From positions 1-64,000 of the forward strand of contig JAITLR010000019.1 of the NCBI GenBank assembly GCA_031277805.1: a stretch of DNA of 64,000 nt. Reading direction: 5' to 3'. A program made the translations under genes and the position numbers. Numbering within the stretch: position 1 is the stretch's first letter; each line of letters opens with the position of its first letter. Source of the DNA: Comamonas sp. Its GTDB lineage: Bacteria; Pseudomonadota; Gammaproteobacteria; Burkholderiales; Burkholderiaceae_C. Of this stretch, positions 8,503-20,335 are shown piece after piece. The notes beneath the pieces are model-generated. The model was given only the letters and a program-made list of their open reading frames with translations. It ran no database searches and was not told the DNA's origin.

Positions 8503-9477
8503 ATGATTTCTCAAGAAATTAGTGACTCAAACTCACATATTGGAGTGCGGGCGGCTCAGCTTGGCGCGCAGCGCCTGCCTTCGCTGGTGGCATTGCGCTG
8601 CTTTGAAGCCGCGGCACGGCTGGAGAGCTTCAGTCGCGCGGCCGATGAGTTGCATCTGACCCATGGCGCTGTCAGCCGCGCGGTGCGCTCGGTCGAAGAA
8701 GAGCTGGGTGCGCCCTTGTTCGAGCGGCGCAATCGCCGTGTCTTCCTCAACGATCATGGCCGTGTGCTGTTCGAGGGTGTGCATGCAGGCCTGACGCAGA
8801 TGGCCCGCGCAGCCGATGCCGTACGCCAGCGTGTGGCACGGCGCGCGCTGCTGTTGTCTTGCGAGCCCACGCTGCTGATGCGTTGGCTGATTCCGCGCTG
8901 GGGCGACTTTCAGGCACTACACCCCGACATCACCGTGCACCTGATCGCCGGTGGTGGGGCTGTGGATTGGGGCGGAGGCATGGATCTGGCCATACGCCGC
9001 AATGACTTTGACTGGGGGCGCACCACATATGCCGTGCCGTTGCGTGGGGAGCAGATCGGCCCTGTCTGCCAACCGCAAAAGCTGGCACAGTTTTTTGCGC
9101 AAGGCGTGGATGAGCGCTACGCGCTGCGACCGGATGCGCCTTTGCTGCAGAGCAAGACCCGGCCACATGCCTGGGTGGATTGGCAAAAAAAGATATCAAA
9201 TGGCTCGCAACCCCTTGCCTACCAAGCGCAGGCAGCTAGCAATTTGATATTCGAGCATTTCTATCTGAGCCTGCAAGCCGCCAGTGCCGGACTGGGCGTG
9301 GCCATGGGGCCGCAGCTATTGGTGCGTGATGAACTGGAAGCGGGGCGTCTGCTGGCACCACTGGGCTTTGTGGCAGATGGATCGCAATATTGCCTGCTGG
9401 CCTCTGCGGCCTGGGCGCCTGGCAGTGCGCAGCAGAAGCTCTGTGATTGGTTGCTGCAGCGCATGTGCGAAGACTAA
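8503..9477 (+). CDS. LysR-family transcriptional regulator (GcvA-like)
   Basis: 324 residues. N-terminal winged helix near residues 27-86 (FSRAADELHLTHGAVSRAVR), then a substrate domain with the GcvA-branch markers WVDW and FEHFYLSLQAASAGLGVA. Divergent from the LysE exporter across 114 b, so control of that exporter is the simplest reading. The coding stretch for about residues 229-252 resembles the local repeat family in reverse, but the domain length there is close to normal. The start at 8503 adds about 20 residues ahead of the HTH; a later start cannot be excluded. Confidence 0.9.
   Translation: MISQEISDSNSHIGVRAAQLGAQRLPSLVALRCFEAAARLESFSRAADELHLTHGAVSRAVRSVEEELGAPLFERRNRRVFLNDHGRVLFEGVHAGLTQMARAADAVRQRVARRALLLSCEPTLLMRWLIPRWGDFQALHPDITVHLIAGGGAVDWGGGMDLAIRRNDFDWGRTTYAVPLRGEQIGPVCQPQKLAQFFAQGVDERYALRPDAPLLQSKTRPHAWVDWQKKISNGSQPLAYQAQAASNLIFEHFYLSLQAASAGLGVAMGPQLLVRDELEAGRLLAPLGFVADGSQYCLLASAAWAPGSAQQKLCDWLLQRMCED
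9187..9255 (-). repeat. Comamonad-type dyad repeat inside a LysR gene, copy 3
   Basis: Reverse reading gives GCTAGCTGCCTGCGCTTGG, spacer, CAAGGGG, GCGAGCC, TTTGAT, in line with the family. It encodes a polar, Gln/Ala/Ser-rich stretch between WVDW and FEHFY of the LysR substrate domain and keeps the frame open. Confidence 0.45.
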
Positions 9478-9714
9478 AGAGCGTGTTGACGATCTCTACG
9501 CCGCCGCGTTGGAGCGCAACTTGAGCTCAAAGCGATAGCCTGCCGTTTGCACTGGGTGAAAGCAAGAGTCAGCGTGCAGAAGCGCCCGATTTCGCTCGCT
9601 CTGGAATATGGGTTGGCTGGAAATTGCTGATGGGTTTTCACATGGCCAGGTACTCGTTCAGCCGTCACAAGTCTTGGCAGACAATGGCGGCCATTGAAGA
9701 ACACGGAATTTGAC

Positions 9715-10206
9715 ATGAGCGAAGCAAAGCAAACGACGGACTGGGCAGCCTGGAGCCGAGAGTCCGTGGAAATGATGGTTGTGAAGAATGCCGAATGGCC
9801 GCAGCAGTTTGGCCTGCAAGGCACTCCCGCCTATCGATGGGATCTCGACAGAGCTGTATTGGTACTTGATGGCCCGCTGCATGAGGTGGTGGCGACGGTC
9901 TGTCTGGTGGGTACCACCAGTGACAGCGAAGGCAGCTTTCTGTGGAGCTGGGCCAATGAGGCCATCCCCAGGCAGCATGGCGAGGCGCTGGAGGTGGTGC
10001 ACGACTTTGGCCGTGAAAATCACCTGTCCTTGCTGACCACGCCGCGTATCCAGGGTGGTCGTCCCGAGGCGACGGAATGTCTGTGCATTGCCGCACGCCT
10101 GCAGCGCGCCATGGGCACTTTCATCGACAAGCAGGGTGATGTGACGCTGTACTTCACCATCTTGCATTTGCAAGTGGCAATGCAGGAAGACTCGTCGACG
10201 AATTGA
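9715..10206 (+). CDS. DUF6882-like protein
   Basis: 163 residues from ATG 9715. It contains FLWSWANEAIP and a later LHLQVA end. The LWSWAN core is reminiscent of the DUF6882 family, which often occurs near polymorphic-toxin immunity genes; the assignment is by eye and tentative. No signal peptide or membrane segment. It stands alone, with an empty AT-rich region downstream. The upstream TTG at 9694 would add seven residues, but ATG is more likely. Function unknown. Confidence 0.6.
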   Translation: MSEAKQTTDWAAWSRESVEMMVVKNAEWPQQFGLQGTPAYRWDLDRAVLVLDGPLHEVVATVCLVGTTSDSEGSFLWSWANEAIPRQHGEALEVVHDFGRENHLSLLTTPRIQGGRPEATECLCIAARLQRAMGTFIDKQGDVTLYFTILHLQVAMQEDSSTN

Positions 10207-11035
10207 GGCCGCGCAGGCGATTGCGGTGGGCATGTCTCTGACATCCATGGCGCTGCTTGAAGCGAGCCTCTGTTTGCGGGATTGGAATCGGGGGCTTGCC
10301 AGCTAGGCTCATCAGTGCCGGCTCGGCTCCAAGCAATTAATCTGCGTCCATATTGATGCAAATGCACGAATATGGACTGGGGTCGTTTCTGATGACGGCC
10401 ATCAGCGATTCAATCTTGCTTTAGGGATAACTAGTCTCAATAATTTTTGGGAGAGCAGCGCGATTCATATTTTTTTGGAATTTATCGGTGCCATAATTTT
10501 TACTTTATTTTATGTCTAGTAAATATTTTTATTCGGATGGATATGGAAGTTTTTTTTGTGATTAATGGTGTTGCTGAATTTTTGAATTGATAAATTGAAA
10601 TGGTTTATTAATTCTGTGCCAGCCTAAGAAATTTAAAGAGTCTGAGGGTGAAAAGCATGACCGCTATTTATAAGTGATCCATGTATGGGCCGAAATAAAA
10701 CACATGTATTTTTGCAAGCTGACACCTGATCCTCCAAGCCAAAGGCTTTGTGAGAGAAGACAGAGTCAAAGCCACAGTCAATACCCTATGACAAGGTTGG
10801 ATGTCTTGAGCCAAAGAATGACAGTCTGAAGACGGTGTGTGATTCTTTGTGGTTATTTATAAAATAAATTAAAAATATGAAGTTGATAGCTGTAGTGAAT
10901 TTTCATTGAATATGTTCGCGTTGCAGTTCTTTCTAAGTGTTTCTCCTTAAATTTTGTCAAAGAAATGACAGCTGAATGACAGCTCTCATCTTGAAGATGC
11001 TGCTTGCCTTTGACTAACCAAAGGAGGAGACATAA
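10207..11035. other. Gene-free, very AT-rich region upstream of the porin
   Basis: No credible gene in 829 b. The core is extremely AT-rich for this genome: positions 10501-10560 contain 14 G/C of 60 and 10561-10620 contain 16 of 60. A second AT-rich patch runs about 10850-10960, ending with AATGACAGCT repeated at 10964-10973 and 10975-10984 (11-b period). This is probably the long regulatory region of the porin gene, or a remnant of transferred DNA. No terminator, tRNA or att-like repeat was seen. Confidence 0.6.
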
Positions 11036-12130
11036 GTGCATTTTTATCAATCTATTACTTTCCCTAAACTAACCCCGATTGCCTTGGGCTTGACGCTGAC
11101 ATTCGTCGGCTCGGCAGTTCACGCGCAATCTAATGTGCAAGTATTCGGTGTCATTGACTCCGGTTATACGCATCTGTCGAGCAGCGGCAGCGGCTCGGTC
11201 AATAAACTCGGCTCTGACGGAAATATGTCAAGCCGCCTGGGTATTCGAGGCACAGAAGATCTTGGAGGCGGTCTCAAGGCTGGTTTCTGGCTTGAGGCTG
11301 CCTATGAATCGGATACCGGTCTGGGTGGATCCACGAGCGCTGACAACATCAAGAATCAAAGCGGTGGTTTCACGTTTGGCCGTAGATCTACGGTCAGCCT
11401 GATGGGCAGCTGGGGTGAGGTGCGCCTCGGCCGTGATTTCGTGCCCGGCTTCAGCAACCTGGCAGTGTCAGGTGGTGGCTACCATGCATTTGGTACCAAT
11501 GGCGTGGGCTCATCGGCCGCCTTGTTCTATCCGGCATCTGGTGCCCGGGGTGTGACTCATGTTCGGGCATCGAATTCGATTGCCTATCACCTGCCCAAGA
11601 TGAACGGTATCTTCGGCACCGTGATGTATGCCTTTGGCGAGAATGCAGAGAACAACGATGGTCGGGTGGTGGGTGCGCGCCTGGGCTATGCCAAGGGGCC
11701 GATAAGCATGGCGGTCGCGACTACCAAGACAACCAACAGCCTGTTGGGAGATCTGCGTCAGTCGAATATTGGTGGCAGCTACGATTTCGGTGTGGCCAAA
11801 GTCATGTTCTTGCTGGGCGAGAACAAGGCTGGCCTGGGTGACAGGAAAACGCGTGCCTGGGCCCTGGGTGCGCATGTGCCGGTAGGTGCGGCAGGCCAGA
11901 TACGCGTGAGCTATGGTGCCGTCAAGGCGACAAATATCGCCAACGATGCCAATCATTTTGCGCTGGGCTATGTACACAATCTGTCCAAGCGCACAGCGCT
12001 CTATGGCACCTTGGCCCGTGTCAGTAACAAGGACGGCGGCAAGGCCTACTCGGTTGGCGATGGCCTGGCTGTAACCAGCGCAGGTGGTTCCGCCACCGGT
12101 TATCAGATCGGTATTCGTCACCGTTTCTAA
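11036..12130 (+). CDS. Outer-membrane trimeric porin (Omp32-like, Gram-negative porin family)
   Basis: 364 residues. Signal peptide of about 30 residues ending AVHA, then QSNVQVFGVIDSGYTHLSS, the usual first strand of betaproteobacterial porins. MSSRLGIRGTEDLGGGLKAG is also a family block, and the protein ends in YQIGIRHRF with the terminal Phe needed for outer-membrane assembly. It should form a general, probably anion-selective, diffusion pore. The start is GTG at 11036 behind an excellent AAAGGAGGAGA. The exceptionally AT-rich upstream region suggests complex regulation. Confidence 0.94.
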   Translation: MHFYQSITFPKLTPIALGLTLTFVGSAVHAQSNVQVFGVIDSGYTHLSSSGSGSVNKLGSDGNMSSRLGIRGTEDLGGGLKAGFWLEAAYESDTGLGGSTSADNIKNQSGGFTFGRRSTVSLMGSWGEVRLGRDFVPGFSNLAVSGGGYHAFGTNGVGSSAALFYPASGARGVTHVRASNSIAYHLPKMNGIFGTVMYAFGENAENNDGRVVGARLGYAKGPISMAVATTKTTNSLLGDLRQSNIGGSYDFGVAKVMFLLGENKAGLGDRKTRAWALGAHVPVGAAGQIRVSYGAVKATNIANDANHFALGYVHNLSKRTALYGTLARVSNKDGGKAYSVGDGLAVTSAGGSATGYQIGIRHRF

Positions 12131-12137
12131 CGAGATG

Positions 12138-12168
12138 AGGGCGCACAGCGCTGCCGCTTGTGCGCCCT
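12138..12168 (+). terminator. Terminator-like hairpin after the porin gene
   Basis: Perfect 10-b arms AGGGCGCACA (12138-12147) and TGTGCGCCCT (12159-12168) with an 11-b loop lie 7 b after the porin stop. There is no U-tract, so intrinsic termination is uncertain; it could also protect the mRNA 3' end. Confidence 0.55.
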
Positions 12169-12831
12169 GTCCATGCGTGCCACCTTTCAAGGAAAAGCGC
12201 GCAGTTTTCTGTGGCTGGCAAGACTTCCCAGGTGAAAGAAGATTTGGCCAGCAGCTCAATCATGAGTTTGCACATTGGACCTTGTCCTGTTCATCAGACA
12301 CGAATGACATCAGGTGACTGACGCAAGGTCAGAGGCCGGTAGATGCATAGTCTCGCAACATCTGTTTGCTCACCGGTGCCATCGGCAGTTTCAGGAACAT
12401 CTCGTCTCAAGCGCAAGCCTTAGGGAATGCTGGTAGTTCTTGCTCAGTAACGATGTGAATGGCCATGTAGGTTGAAACTTACATGAGTGCTGACCAACCA
12501 GACATATCGGATCACAGTCGCCCGACTATGGCGAAGTGAGGGCCTCCAACACAATCTGCTCTGCATATCAAACTCCCGGGCGCTTCTGGCACGGGGTTTG
12601 CCGTGATTGGAGACTATGCCCATGAACAGCTCGCTACTGATCGACAAACGAGGGAAGGCCAGAGCCCAGCAGCCTGCTTGGCACTTGTCTGAGCGATGCA
12701 ATGCCTGGGCCCCGGTCAATCACGGCAGCACTGCCCAGGTCGCACCTGGCATACAGCCCCTGATGGCTGGCTATATTTCAGAAGCGCTGTGAACCGTGCC
12801 CACGACCGGGAAAGGAAAGAGAGACAAGTCC
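12169..12831. other. Gene-free interval before the chemoreceptor gene
   Basis: I find no convincing gene. Base composition is near normal. A near-perfect dyad, CATGTAGGTT (12464-12473) and AACTTACATG (12476-12485), may be a regulator site. I looked for a sigma-28 flagellar promoter ahead of the chemoreceptor and did not find a clear one. A 61-codon reading at 12607-12792 has no coding character. Confidence 0.5.
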
Positions 12832-14688
12832 ATGCCATTTATTCAAAGCCTTCGTCTGCGTCAAAAGCTGATGGTCCTGATCGGTGTATTGCTCATCGTC
12901 GTCTGTGTTCTCGCCGTAACGCAATGGAAAGTGACGGAGTCCAGCGATGCTGTTGCACAAGCCTATCAGCAGCGCTATATCTCGTCCCAGCTGGCCAATG
13001 AGGTTCGACGGAATTCGGAACACCTGACTCGGCTGGTACGTACCTATGTGGATACCGGCGATTCCCGTTGGGAGACGCAGTACAACGAATTGCTGGATAT
13101 TCGTGCTGGCAAACGGTCGCGTCCTGCCAGTTATGCAGGTCTGTATTGGGATCTGCGAGCAGCGGACATTACCGTGCCTGGGCAAGATAGGCCGGCAGTG
13201 GCGTTGCTGGACATGCTGAAGCAAGCGGGTTTTTCCGATGCGGAAATGGCCAAGCTCCGCGAATCCACGGATAGATCGGCATCTCTCGTGAACACCGAGC
13301 TGCAAGCCATGAACCTTGTCAAAGGGTTGCTGCCCGACGGCAAGGGTGGCTATGTGAAGGGGGAGCCTGACCGTGACAAGGCGAGAGAGCTGGTCAATGG
13401 CGCGGACTACCACCGCACCAAGGCCAGAATCATGGAGCCTGTGAATGACTTTTTCCAGATGCTCGATGCCCGCACAACCCATGCCATTGATGCAGCTCGC
13501 GATGCGGAGGTACGCTGGCGCACAATTCAGCTGGTGGGCGGGACGGCCATGCTGGCGCTGTTCTTTGTCATGCTGTGGAATGTATTCGGCAACATCATTG
13601 CTTCCATGCAGCAGGCGGTGCAAGCGGCCGACAACGTGGCTCAGGGTGACCTGACTCAGCGTATTGAGGCGAAAGGCCGTGACGAGGTTGCGCAGCTCAT
13701 GGGCGCTCTGGGGCGCATGCAGCAAAACCTGGTGCAGGTGGTTTCTACAGTGCGCCATGGTAGTGATTCGGTCGCAGTTGCCAGCACGCAGATCGCCCAT
13801 GGAAATCAGGATCTGTCGGCGCGTACCGAGAGCCAGGCCAGTGCACTGGAGGAAACTGCGGCCTCCATGGAAGAGCTGTCATCTACCGTAAAGCAGAATG
13901 CTGACAACGCACAGCAGGCCAACCAGCTGGCGCGCAGTGCCAGTACCGTTGCGGAGCAAGGCGGAGCCGTGGTGGCCGAGGTTGTGGACACCATGAAAGG
14001 TATCAATGAATCGAGCCGCAAGATTGCCGACATCATCGGCGTGATTGACGGCATCGCGTTTCAGACGAATATCCTGGCGCTCAATGCCGCAGTGGAAGCG
14101 GCCCGTGCAGGTGAGCAAGGTCGTGGCTTTGCCGTGGTGGCCAGCGAAGTGCGCAATCTTGCACAGCGCAGCGCCGAAGCTGCCAAAGAAATCAAAAGCT
14201 TGATCGGCGTCAGCGTGGAGCGCGTCGAGCAAGGTTCGCAGCTCGTGGATAAGGCCGGTGAAACCATGTCCGATGTGGTTGCCGCCATTCGCCGCGTCAC
14301 GGACATCATGGGAGAAATCAGCGCGGCCAGCAGTGAGCAAAGCGCCGGTGTGGCTCAAGTCGGTGAAGCTGTCACCCAGATGGATCAGGCGACCCAGCAG
14401 AATGCTGCACTGGTCGAGGAAATGGCTGCTGCAGCCAGCAGCCTGAGCGGTCAGGCACAGTCGCTGGTGGAAGCCGTGGCGGTATTCAAGCTCTCTGGCC
14501 TGGGGTATGCGGCTCATGCAGAGGCCGCCGCATCTGTTCCTGCTCATATCGCTCAACCGACAAGGGCTGTGGCGCCCTCCAAGAAAGCAGCGGTTGCCAG
14601 TAAACCGCAAGCGGCGCGTCGTCCCATGAGCATTGCAGGAGCGTCTCAGGCGCCGGCAAAAGAAGAGGAGGAGTGGGCGACCTTTTGA
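12832..14688 (+). CDS. Methyl-accepting chemotaxis protein
   Basis: 618 residues from ATG 12832 (AAGGAAAGAGAG upstream). First membrane segment about residues 13-35, a periplasmic sensor of roughly 190 residues, second membrane segment ([19 protein letters not shown]), HAMP domain, then the signalling helix pair with the conserved hairpin tip region [20 protein letters not shown]. It ends EEWATF, a variant of the xWxxF tether that binds CheR/CheB, suggesting an adaptation-competent receptor. The ligand cannot be told. A reading from GTG 12796 adds 12 residues without support. No che genes are adjacent. Confidence 0.93.
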   Translation: MPFIQSLRLRQKLMVLIGVLLIVVCVLAVTQWKVTESSDAVAQAYQQRYISSQLANEVRRNSEHLTRLVRTYVDTGDSRWETQYNELLDIRAGKRSRPASYAGLYWDLRAADITVPGQDRPAVALLDMLKQAGFSDAEMAKLRESTDRSASLVNTELQAMNLVKGLLPDGKGGYVKGEPDRDKARELVNGADYHRTKARIMEPVNDFFQMLDARTTHAIDAARDAEVRWRTIQLVGGTAMLALFFVMLWNVFGNIIASMQQAVQAADNVAQGDLTQRIEAKGRDEVAQLMGALGRMQQNLVQVVSTVRHGSDSVAVASTQIAHGNQDLSARTESQASALEETAASMEELSSTVKQNADNAQQANQLARSASTVAEQGGAVVAEVVDTMKGINESSRKIADIIGVIDGIAFQTNILALNAAVEAARAGEQGRGFAVVASEVRNLAQRSAEAAKEIKSLIGVSVERVEQGSQLVDKAGETMSDVVAAIRRVTDIMGEISAASSEQSAGVAQVGEAVTQMDQATQQNAALVEEMAAAASSLSGQAQSLVEAVAVFKLSGLGYAAHAEAAASVPAHIAQPTRAVAPSKKAAVASKPQAARRPMSIAGASQAPAKEEEEWATF

Positions 14689-14750
14689 GCCGGATGGAGG
14701 TACATCCTTTAGGGCTGCTTCTGCGAACTCTGCTGCCGCAAACAGCTCTG

Positions 14751-14786
14751 CCAACAAAAAACGCCCTTCAGGGCATTTTTTGTTGG
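14751..14786. terminator. Strong bidirectional terminator between chemoreceptor and katG
   Basis: Arms CCAACAAAAAACGCCC and GGGCATTTTTTGTTGG flank a TTCA loop. The GC stem with A-tract on one side and T-tract on the other serves both converging genes. Confidence 0.9.
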
Positions 14787-14822
14787 CAGATGTCAGCCGA
14801 AGCACAGGGCTTCGGCATATTC

Positions 14823-17036
<2,214 letters not shown>

Positions 17037-17069
17037 TCAACGTTTCCGACAAGTCGGGGGAAGGGTGTT

Positions 17070-17085
17070 GATATCGATCGATATC
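17070..17085. promoter_or_regulatory. Perfect palindrome upstream of katG
   Basis: GATATCGATCGATATC is a perfect 16-b palindrome, 46 b before the katG start. It could be a regulator site. It does not match the spaced ATAG/CTAT layout of OxyR, so I do not assign a binding protein. Confidence 0.4.
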
Positions 17086-17314
17086 GACAATTCAAAATCA
17101 ATAGCCATTGGTAATGACGTGAGATGAATTATCGGTGCAGCCTTTGCGCAGCGGACGTGCTTTGCTATTGAAATGCTTAAGCAGCGCCATAGCGATAAAT
17201 ATGCACCGGAGTGTTGCCAGCTCGAAAACCAAGCGTAGGCCAGGCTGGGGACAGGCACAAGACAGCTGGATCAAAAAACGGGTTTGACCTACCACTTTGC
17301 GCTGCCAGCGAGGC

Positions 17315-17857
17315 TCAACCCGCGACCAGCTTGTGCACCAGATCTGCGGCGGTCGATGCACCGTATTTGCGCATCAACCGGGCGCGGTAGATCTCCACCG
17401 TGCGGTGACTGATATCGAGCGCACGGCCAATCTCCTTGGAGGTCAGACCTTCAAGCAGGCGTGCCGCCACTTCGCGTTCGCGTCCCGTGAGCTCGGCCTT
17501 GACGGTGCGCTGGGCACTGAGGTCTTCAAAACTCCAGATGCCCGAGGCATGCGGATCGTTGCGGTCCAGGGTACGGCCGCTGACATGGCACCAGAAAGTC
17601 TCGCCATTGGCGCGTTTCATGATGCGGTTGTCGCTGTAGAAACCCTTGGTGTTGAGGATGGGCGCAATGCGCGCGCCCAGACGCTCGTATTCGTCGACGC
17701 TGGGGTAAAGCACCTGAAACGTTTGACCTATGAGTACTTCGCGTGATGCATGGAACATTTCACACAATTGGCGATTACAGTCAATCATGGTGCGGTTGCG
17801 CGAGATGACTAGACCTACAGGGGCTGCATCGAAGGCCAGCCGGTAATCCACAACCAT
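17315..17857 (-). CDS. PAS-LuxR family transcriptional regulator
   Basis: 180 residues. An N-terminal PAS fold (about residues 5-115: LAFDAAPVGLVISRNR, RANGETFWCHVSGRT) is joined to a C-terminal LuxR/FixJ helix-turn-helix (LTGREREVAARLLEGL, GRALDISHRTVEIYR). There is no receiver domain, so it is a one-component sensor. It is divergent from scoAB across 74 b containing a 22-b dyad, so it probably controls the CoA-transferase genes. Small PAS-LuxR proteins of this kind neighbour catabolic genes in Comamonadaceae. Confidence 0.9.
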   Translation of the reverse strand: MVVDYRLAFDAAPVGLVISRNRTMIDCNRQLCEMFHASREVLIGQTFQVLYPSVDEYERLGARIAPILNTKGFYSDNRIMKRANGETFWCHVSGRTLDRNDPHASGIWSFEDLSAQRTVKAELTGREREVAARLLEGLTSKEIGRALDISHRTVEIYRARLMRKYGASTAADLVHKLVAG

Positions 17858-17877
17858 AGTGAAGCTCTTTACGAAAA

Positions 17878-17899
17878 ACTACTTACTTGAGTACGTAGT
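17878..17899. promoter_or_regulatory. Dyad operator candidate between the PAS-LuxR regulator and scoAB
   Basis: ACTACTTAC (17878-17886), TTGA, GTACGTAGT (17891-17899): 8 of 9 arm positions are complementary. Length and position suit a LuxR/FixJ-type dimer controlling both divergent promoters. Confidence 0.5.
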
Positions 17900-17931
17900 A
17901 TCGTAGCGCATCCAATCTAAAGGAGACATGT

Positions 17932-18633
17932 GTGAAAAAGCTCTACCCATTCGCAGAAGCGGCGCTCCAAGGCGTTGTTGCTGACGGGCAATTGCTGGCC
18001 GTTGGCGGCTTTGGCCTGTGCGGCATTCCCGAAGCCCTGATTGATGCGCTGGTGGCCAGCGGTGTCAAGGGGCTGACCGTGGCCTCGAACAATGCCGGCG
18101 TGGACGGTTTTGGCCTGGGCAAGCTGCTGGAGACGCGCCAGATCAAGAAAATGATCTCGTCCTATGTGGGTGAGAACAAGGAGTTCGAGCGCCAGTACCT
18201 GGCGGGCGAGCTGGAGCTGGAGTTCACGCCCCAGGGCACGCTGGCCGAGAAGCTGCGCGCTGGCGGCGCCGGCATCCCGGCCTTTTTCACCAAGACTGGC
18301 GTGGGCACCATCGTGGCCGAAGGCAAGGAGCTGCGCGAGTTCGACGGCGAGACCTATGTGATGGAGCGCTCGCTGGTGCCCGATGTGTCTCTGGTCAAGG
18401 CACACCGCGCCGACAAGAGCGGCAATCTGCAGTTCCGCCTGACGGCACGCAACTTCAATCCTGCCGCAGCCACTGCCGGCAAGATCTGCATTGTGGAAGT
18501 GGAGGAGATTGTCGAAGTCGGCGAGATTGCGCCCGACGACATCCATCTGCCCGGCATCTATGTGCACCGCATCGTGCACAACGCCAATCCCGAAAAGCGC
18601 ATCGAGAAGCGCACGATCACCGAGAAGAAATAA
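17932..18633 (+). CDS. scoA: 3-oxoacid CoA-transferase subunit A
   Basis: 233 residues. The family-I CoA-transferase A subunit is recognised by [19 protein letters not shown], the [15 protein letters not shown] segment and [19 protein letters not shown]. With ScoB it transfers CoA between succinyl-CoA and acetoacetate or a related 3-oxoacid, as in ketone-body use or 3-oxoadipate degradation. The start is GTG 17932 behind AAAGGAG; a nearby ATG at 17928 is out of frame. The B subunit follows after 11 b. The exact substrate cannot be decided from sequence. Confidence 0.92.
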   Translation: MKKLYPFAEAALQGVVADGQLLAVGGFGLCGIPEALIDALVASGVKGLTVASNNAGVDGFGLGKLLETRQIKKMISSYVGENKEFERQYLAGELELEFTPQGTLAEKLRAGGAGIPAFFTKTGVGTIVAEGKELREFDGETYVMERSLVPDVSLVKAHRADKSGNLQFRLTARNFNPAAATAGKICIVEVEEIVEVGEIAPDDIHLPGIYVHRIVHNANPEKRIEKRTITEKK

Positions 18634-18644
18634 AGGAGCCTGAC

Positions 18645-19283
18645 ATGCCTTGGACCCAAGATCAGATGGCCGCCCGCGCGGCCCAAGAACTCGAAGACGG
18701 CTTCTATGTGAACCTCGGTATCGGCATCCCCACGCTGGTAGCCAACCATACGGGCGACAAGGAAGTGTGGCTGCAGTCCGAGAACGGCATGCTGGGCATC
18801 GGCCCCTTCCCGACGGACGACAAGGTCGATGCCGACCTGATCAACGCAGGCAAGCAGACCGTGACCACCATTGCCGGTTCGGCCATTTTTGGCTCTGACC
18901 AGTCTTTTGCCATGATTCGCGGCGGCAAGATCAATCTGTCCATCCTGGGCGCTATGCAAGTGTCCGAAAAAGGCGATCTGGCCAACTGGATGATTCCCGG
19001 CAAGATGGTCAAGGGCATGGGCGGTGCCATGGACCTGGTGGCCGGCGTCAAGCGCGTGATCGTGCTGATGGAGCATGTGGCCAAGAAGAAAGATGGCACG
19101 ACCGACATGAAGATCTTGCCCAATTGCACATTGCCTTTGACCGGCGTGGGTGTGGTCAACCGCATCATTACCGACCTGGGTGTGATGGATGTGACTCCCC
19201 AGGGCCTGAAGCTGGTGGAGCTGGCTGACGGCGTGAGCTTTGACGAGATTCAATCCAAGACGGGCGTGACGCTGATCAAGTAA
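18645..19283 (+). CDS. scoB: 3-oxoacid CoA-transferase subunit B
   Basis: 212 residues. Carries the catalytic glutamate, Glu46, in [13 protein letters not shown], which forms the glutamyl-CoA thioester. [15 protein letters not shown] and [19 protein letters not shown] are the expected blocks. Forms the heterodimer with ScoA. Preceded by AAGGAG and followed by a clear intrinsic terminator, so the operon is scoAB only. Confidence 0.93.
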   Translation: MPWTQDQMAARAAQELEDGFYVNLGIGIPTLVANHTGDKEVWLQSENGMLGIGPFPTDDKVDADLINAGKQTVTTIAGSAIFGSDQSFAMIRGGKINLSILGAMQVSEKGDLANWMIPGKMVKGMGGAMDLVAGVKRVIVLMEHVAKKKDGTTDMKILPNCTLPLTGVGVVNRIITDLGVMDVTPQGLKLVELADGVSFDEIQSKTGVTLIK

Positions 19284-19297
19284 TCACGTTGATTTTC

Positions 19298-19325
19298 AAA
19301 AGGCCACCGGTAGGTGGCCTTTTTC
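19298..19325. terminator. Intrinsic terminator between scoB and LysR
   Basis: AAAAGGCCACC, GGTA loop, GGTGGCCTTTTT. Symmetrical A- and T-tracts make it usable by both converging genes. Confidence 0.9.
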
Positions 19326-20259
19326 ATGGGCGCTGCACGGGCGTTGCGCTCAGTGGCTCGCGAAAGAAATCGATGAACACACGCAGCTTGGGCGGCATCA
19401 GCTTGCGGGCAGGGTAGTAGATATGGAAGCCTGACCATGGTCGCTCGAATTTTTGCAGCGCGGCCACCAGACGGCCATCCGTCAGCTCCGGCTGGATGCT
19501 GCCCACGAATTTGTGCGCCACGCCATAGCCCTGGCAGGCGGCGTGGGTGACGTAATAGTCATCCGAGAAGATCAGACGGCCATGTGTCTCCACTTCCACT
19601 GCCTGACCGCCCACCTCGAAAATCCAGGGTACAAAGCGCTTGCTGCCCGGCAGCCGAAAGCGAATGCAGTCGTGCTGCGCCAGATCGGCAGGTGTCTGAG
19701 GGATTCCGTGCTGTCGCCAATACGCAGGGCTGGCCACTACCGTCTCCCATTGGCCCTGGTCCAGCGGCAGTGACACCATATCCCGCGCCAGAAAGGCACC
19801 CAGGCGGATGCCTGCATCAAAGCCATCGCGCACGATGTCAGCAAAGGTGTCGTCGGTGAACAGCTCCAGTTGAATCTGTGGGTAGCGCGCCAGGAATTCG
19901 TCCAGGCGAGGGTTGATCAGCAAGCCAGCGGCCAGGCGCGAGGTATTGATACGCAGCAGACCGGCAGGCTCATCGTGCTGTGCTTGCACACGCTGCAGCG
20001 CCGTTTGAATCTGGTCGAGCAAGGGCGCAGCCTCGGCCATCAATTGAGCCCCGGCTTCCGTCAACGAGACCTGGCGGCTGTTGCGATGCAGCAGACGCAG
20101 GCCCAGTTGTGCTTCGAGCTTGCGCATTTGCTGCGACACGGCCGATGCACTGACTCCTAGCTGGTTGCCCGCCTGGGTAAAGCTGCGCAGGCGTGCTACC
20201 AGAGCAAAACGCTCCAGGGCCTGCAGTGTGTCGCGTTCATTGCTTAAGCTGTACTTCAT
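19324..20259 (-). CDS. LysR-family transcriptional regulator
   Basis: 311 residues. N-terminal winged helix about residues 12-70 (FTQAGNQLGVSASAVSQQMR), then a substrate domain with the CrgA-like branch pattern (GFDAGIRLGAFLARDMV, SDDYYVTHAACQGYGVA). It is divergent from the serine hydrolase gene across 76 b and may regulate it; proteins of this branch often control neighbouring oxidoreductases or hydrolases. Its 3' end overlaps the scoB terminator. Confidence 0.92.
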   Translation of the reverse strand: MKYSLSNERDTLQALERFALVARLRSFTQAGNQLGVSASAVSQQMRKLEAQLGLRLLHRNSRQVSLTEAGAQLMAEAAPLLDQIQTALQRVQAQHDEPAGLLRINTSRLAAGLLINPRLDEFLARYPQIQLELFTDDTFADIVRDGFDAGIRLGAFLARDMVSLPLDQGQWETVVASPAYWRQHGIPQTPADLAQHDCIRFRLPGSKRFVPWIFEVGGQAVEVETHGRLIFSDDYYVTHAACQGYGVAHKFVGSIQPELTDGRLVAALQKFERPWSGFHIYYPARKLMPPKLRVFIDFFREPLSATPVQRP

Positions 20260-20335
20260 GATGGGTGAAGTGTTGCACTGTTTTTCTAATTCTTGAAGGC
20301 CGCCATAGTGCGGCTTTCAGATCAGGAGCAGAGCT

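Noticed and set aside
12607..12792. 61-codon open frame before the chemoreceptor
   Set aside because: No conserved pattern, no ribosome binding site, ends in the chemoreceptor leader.
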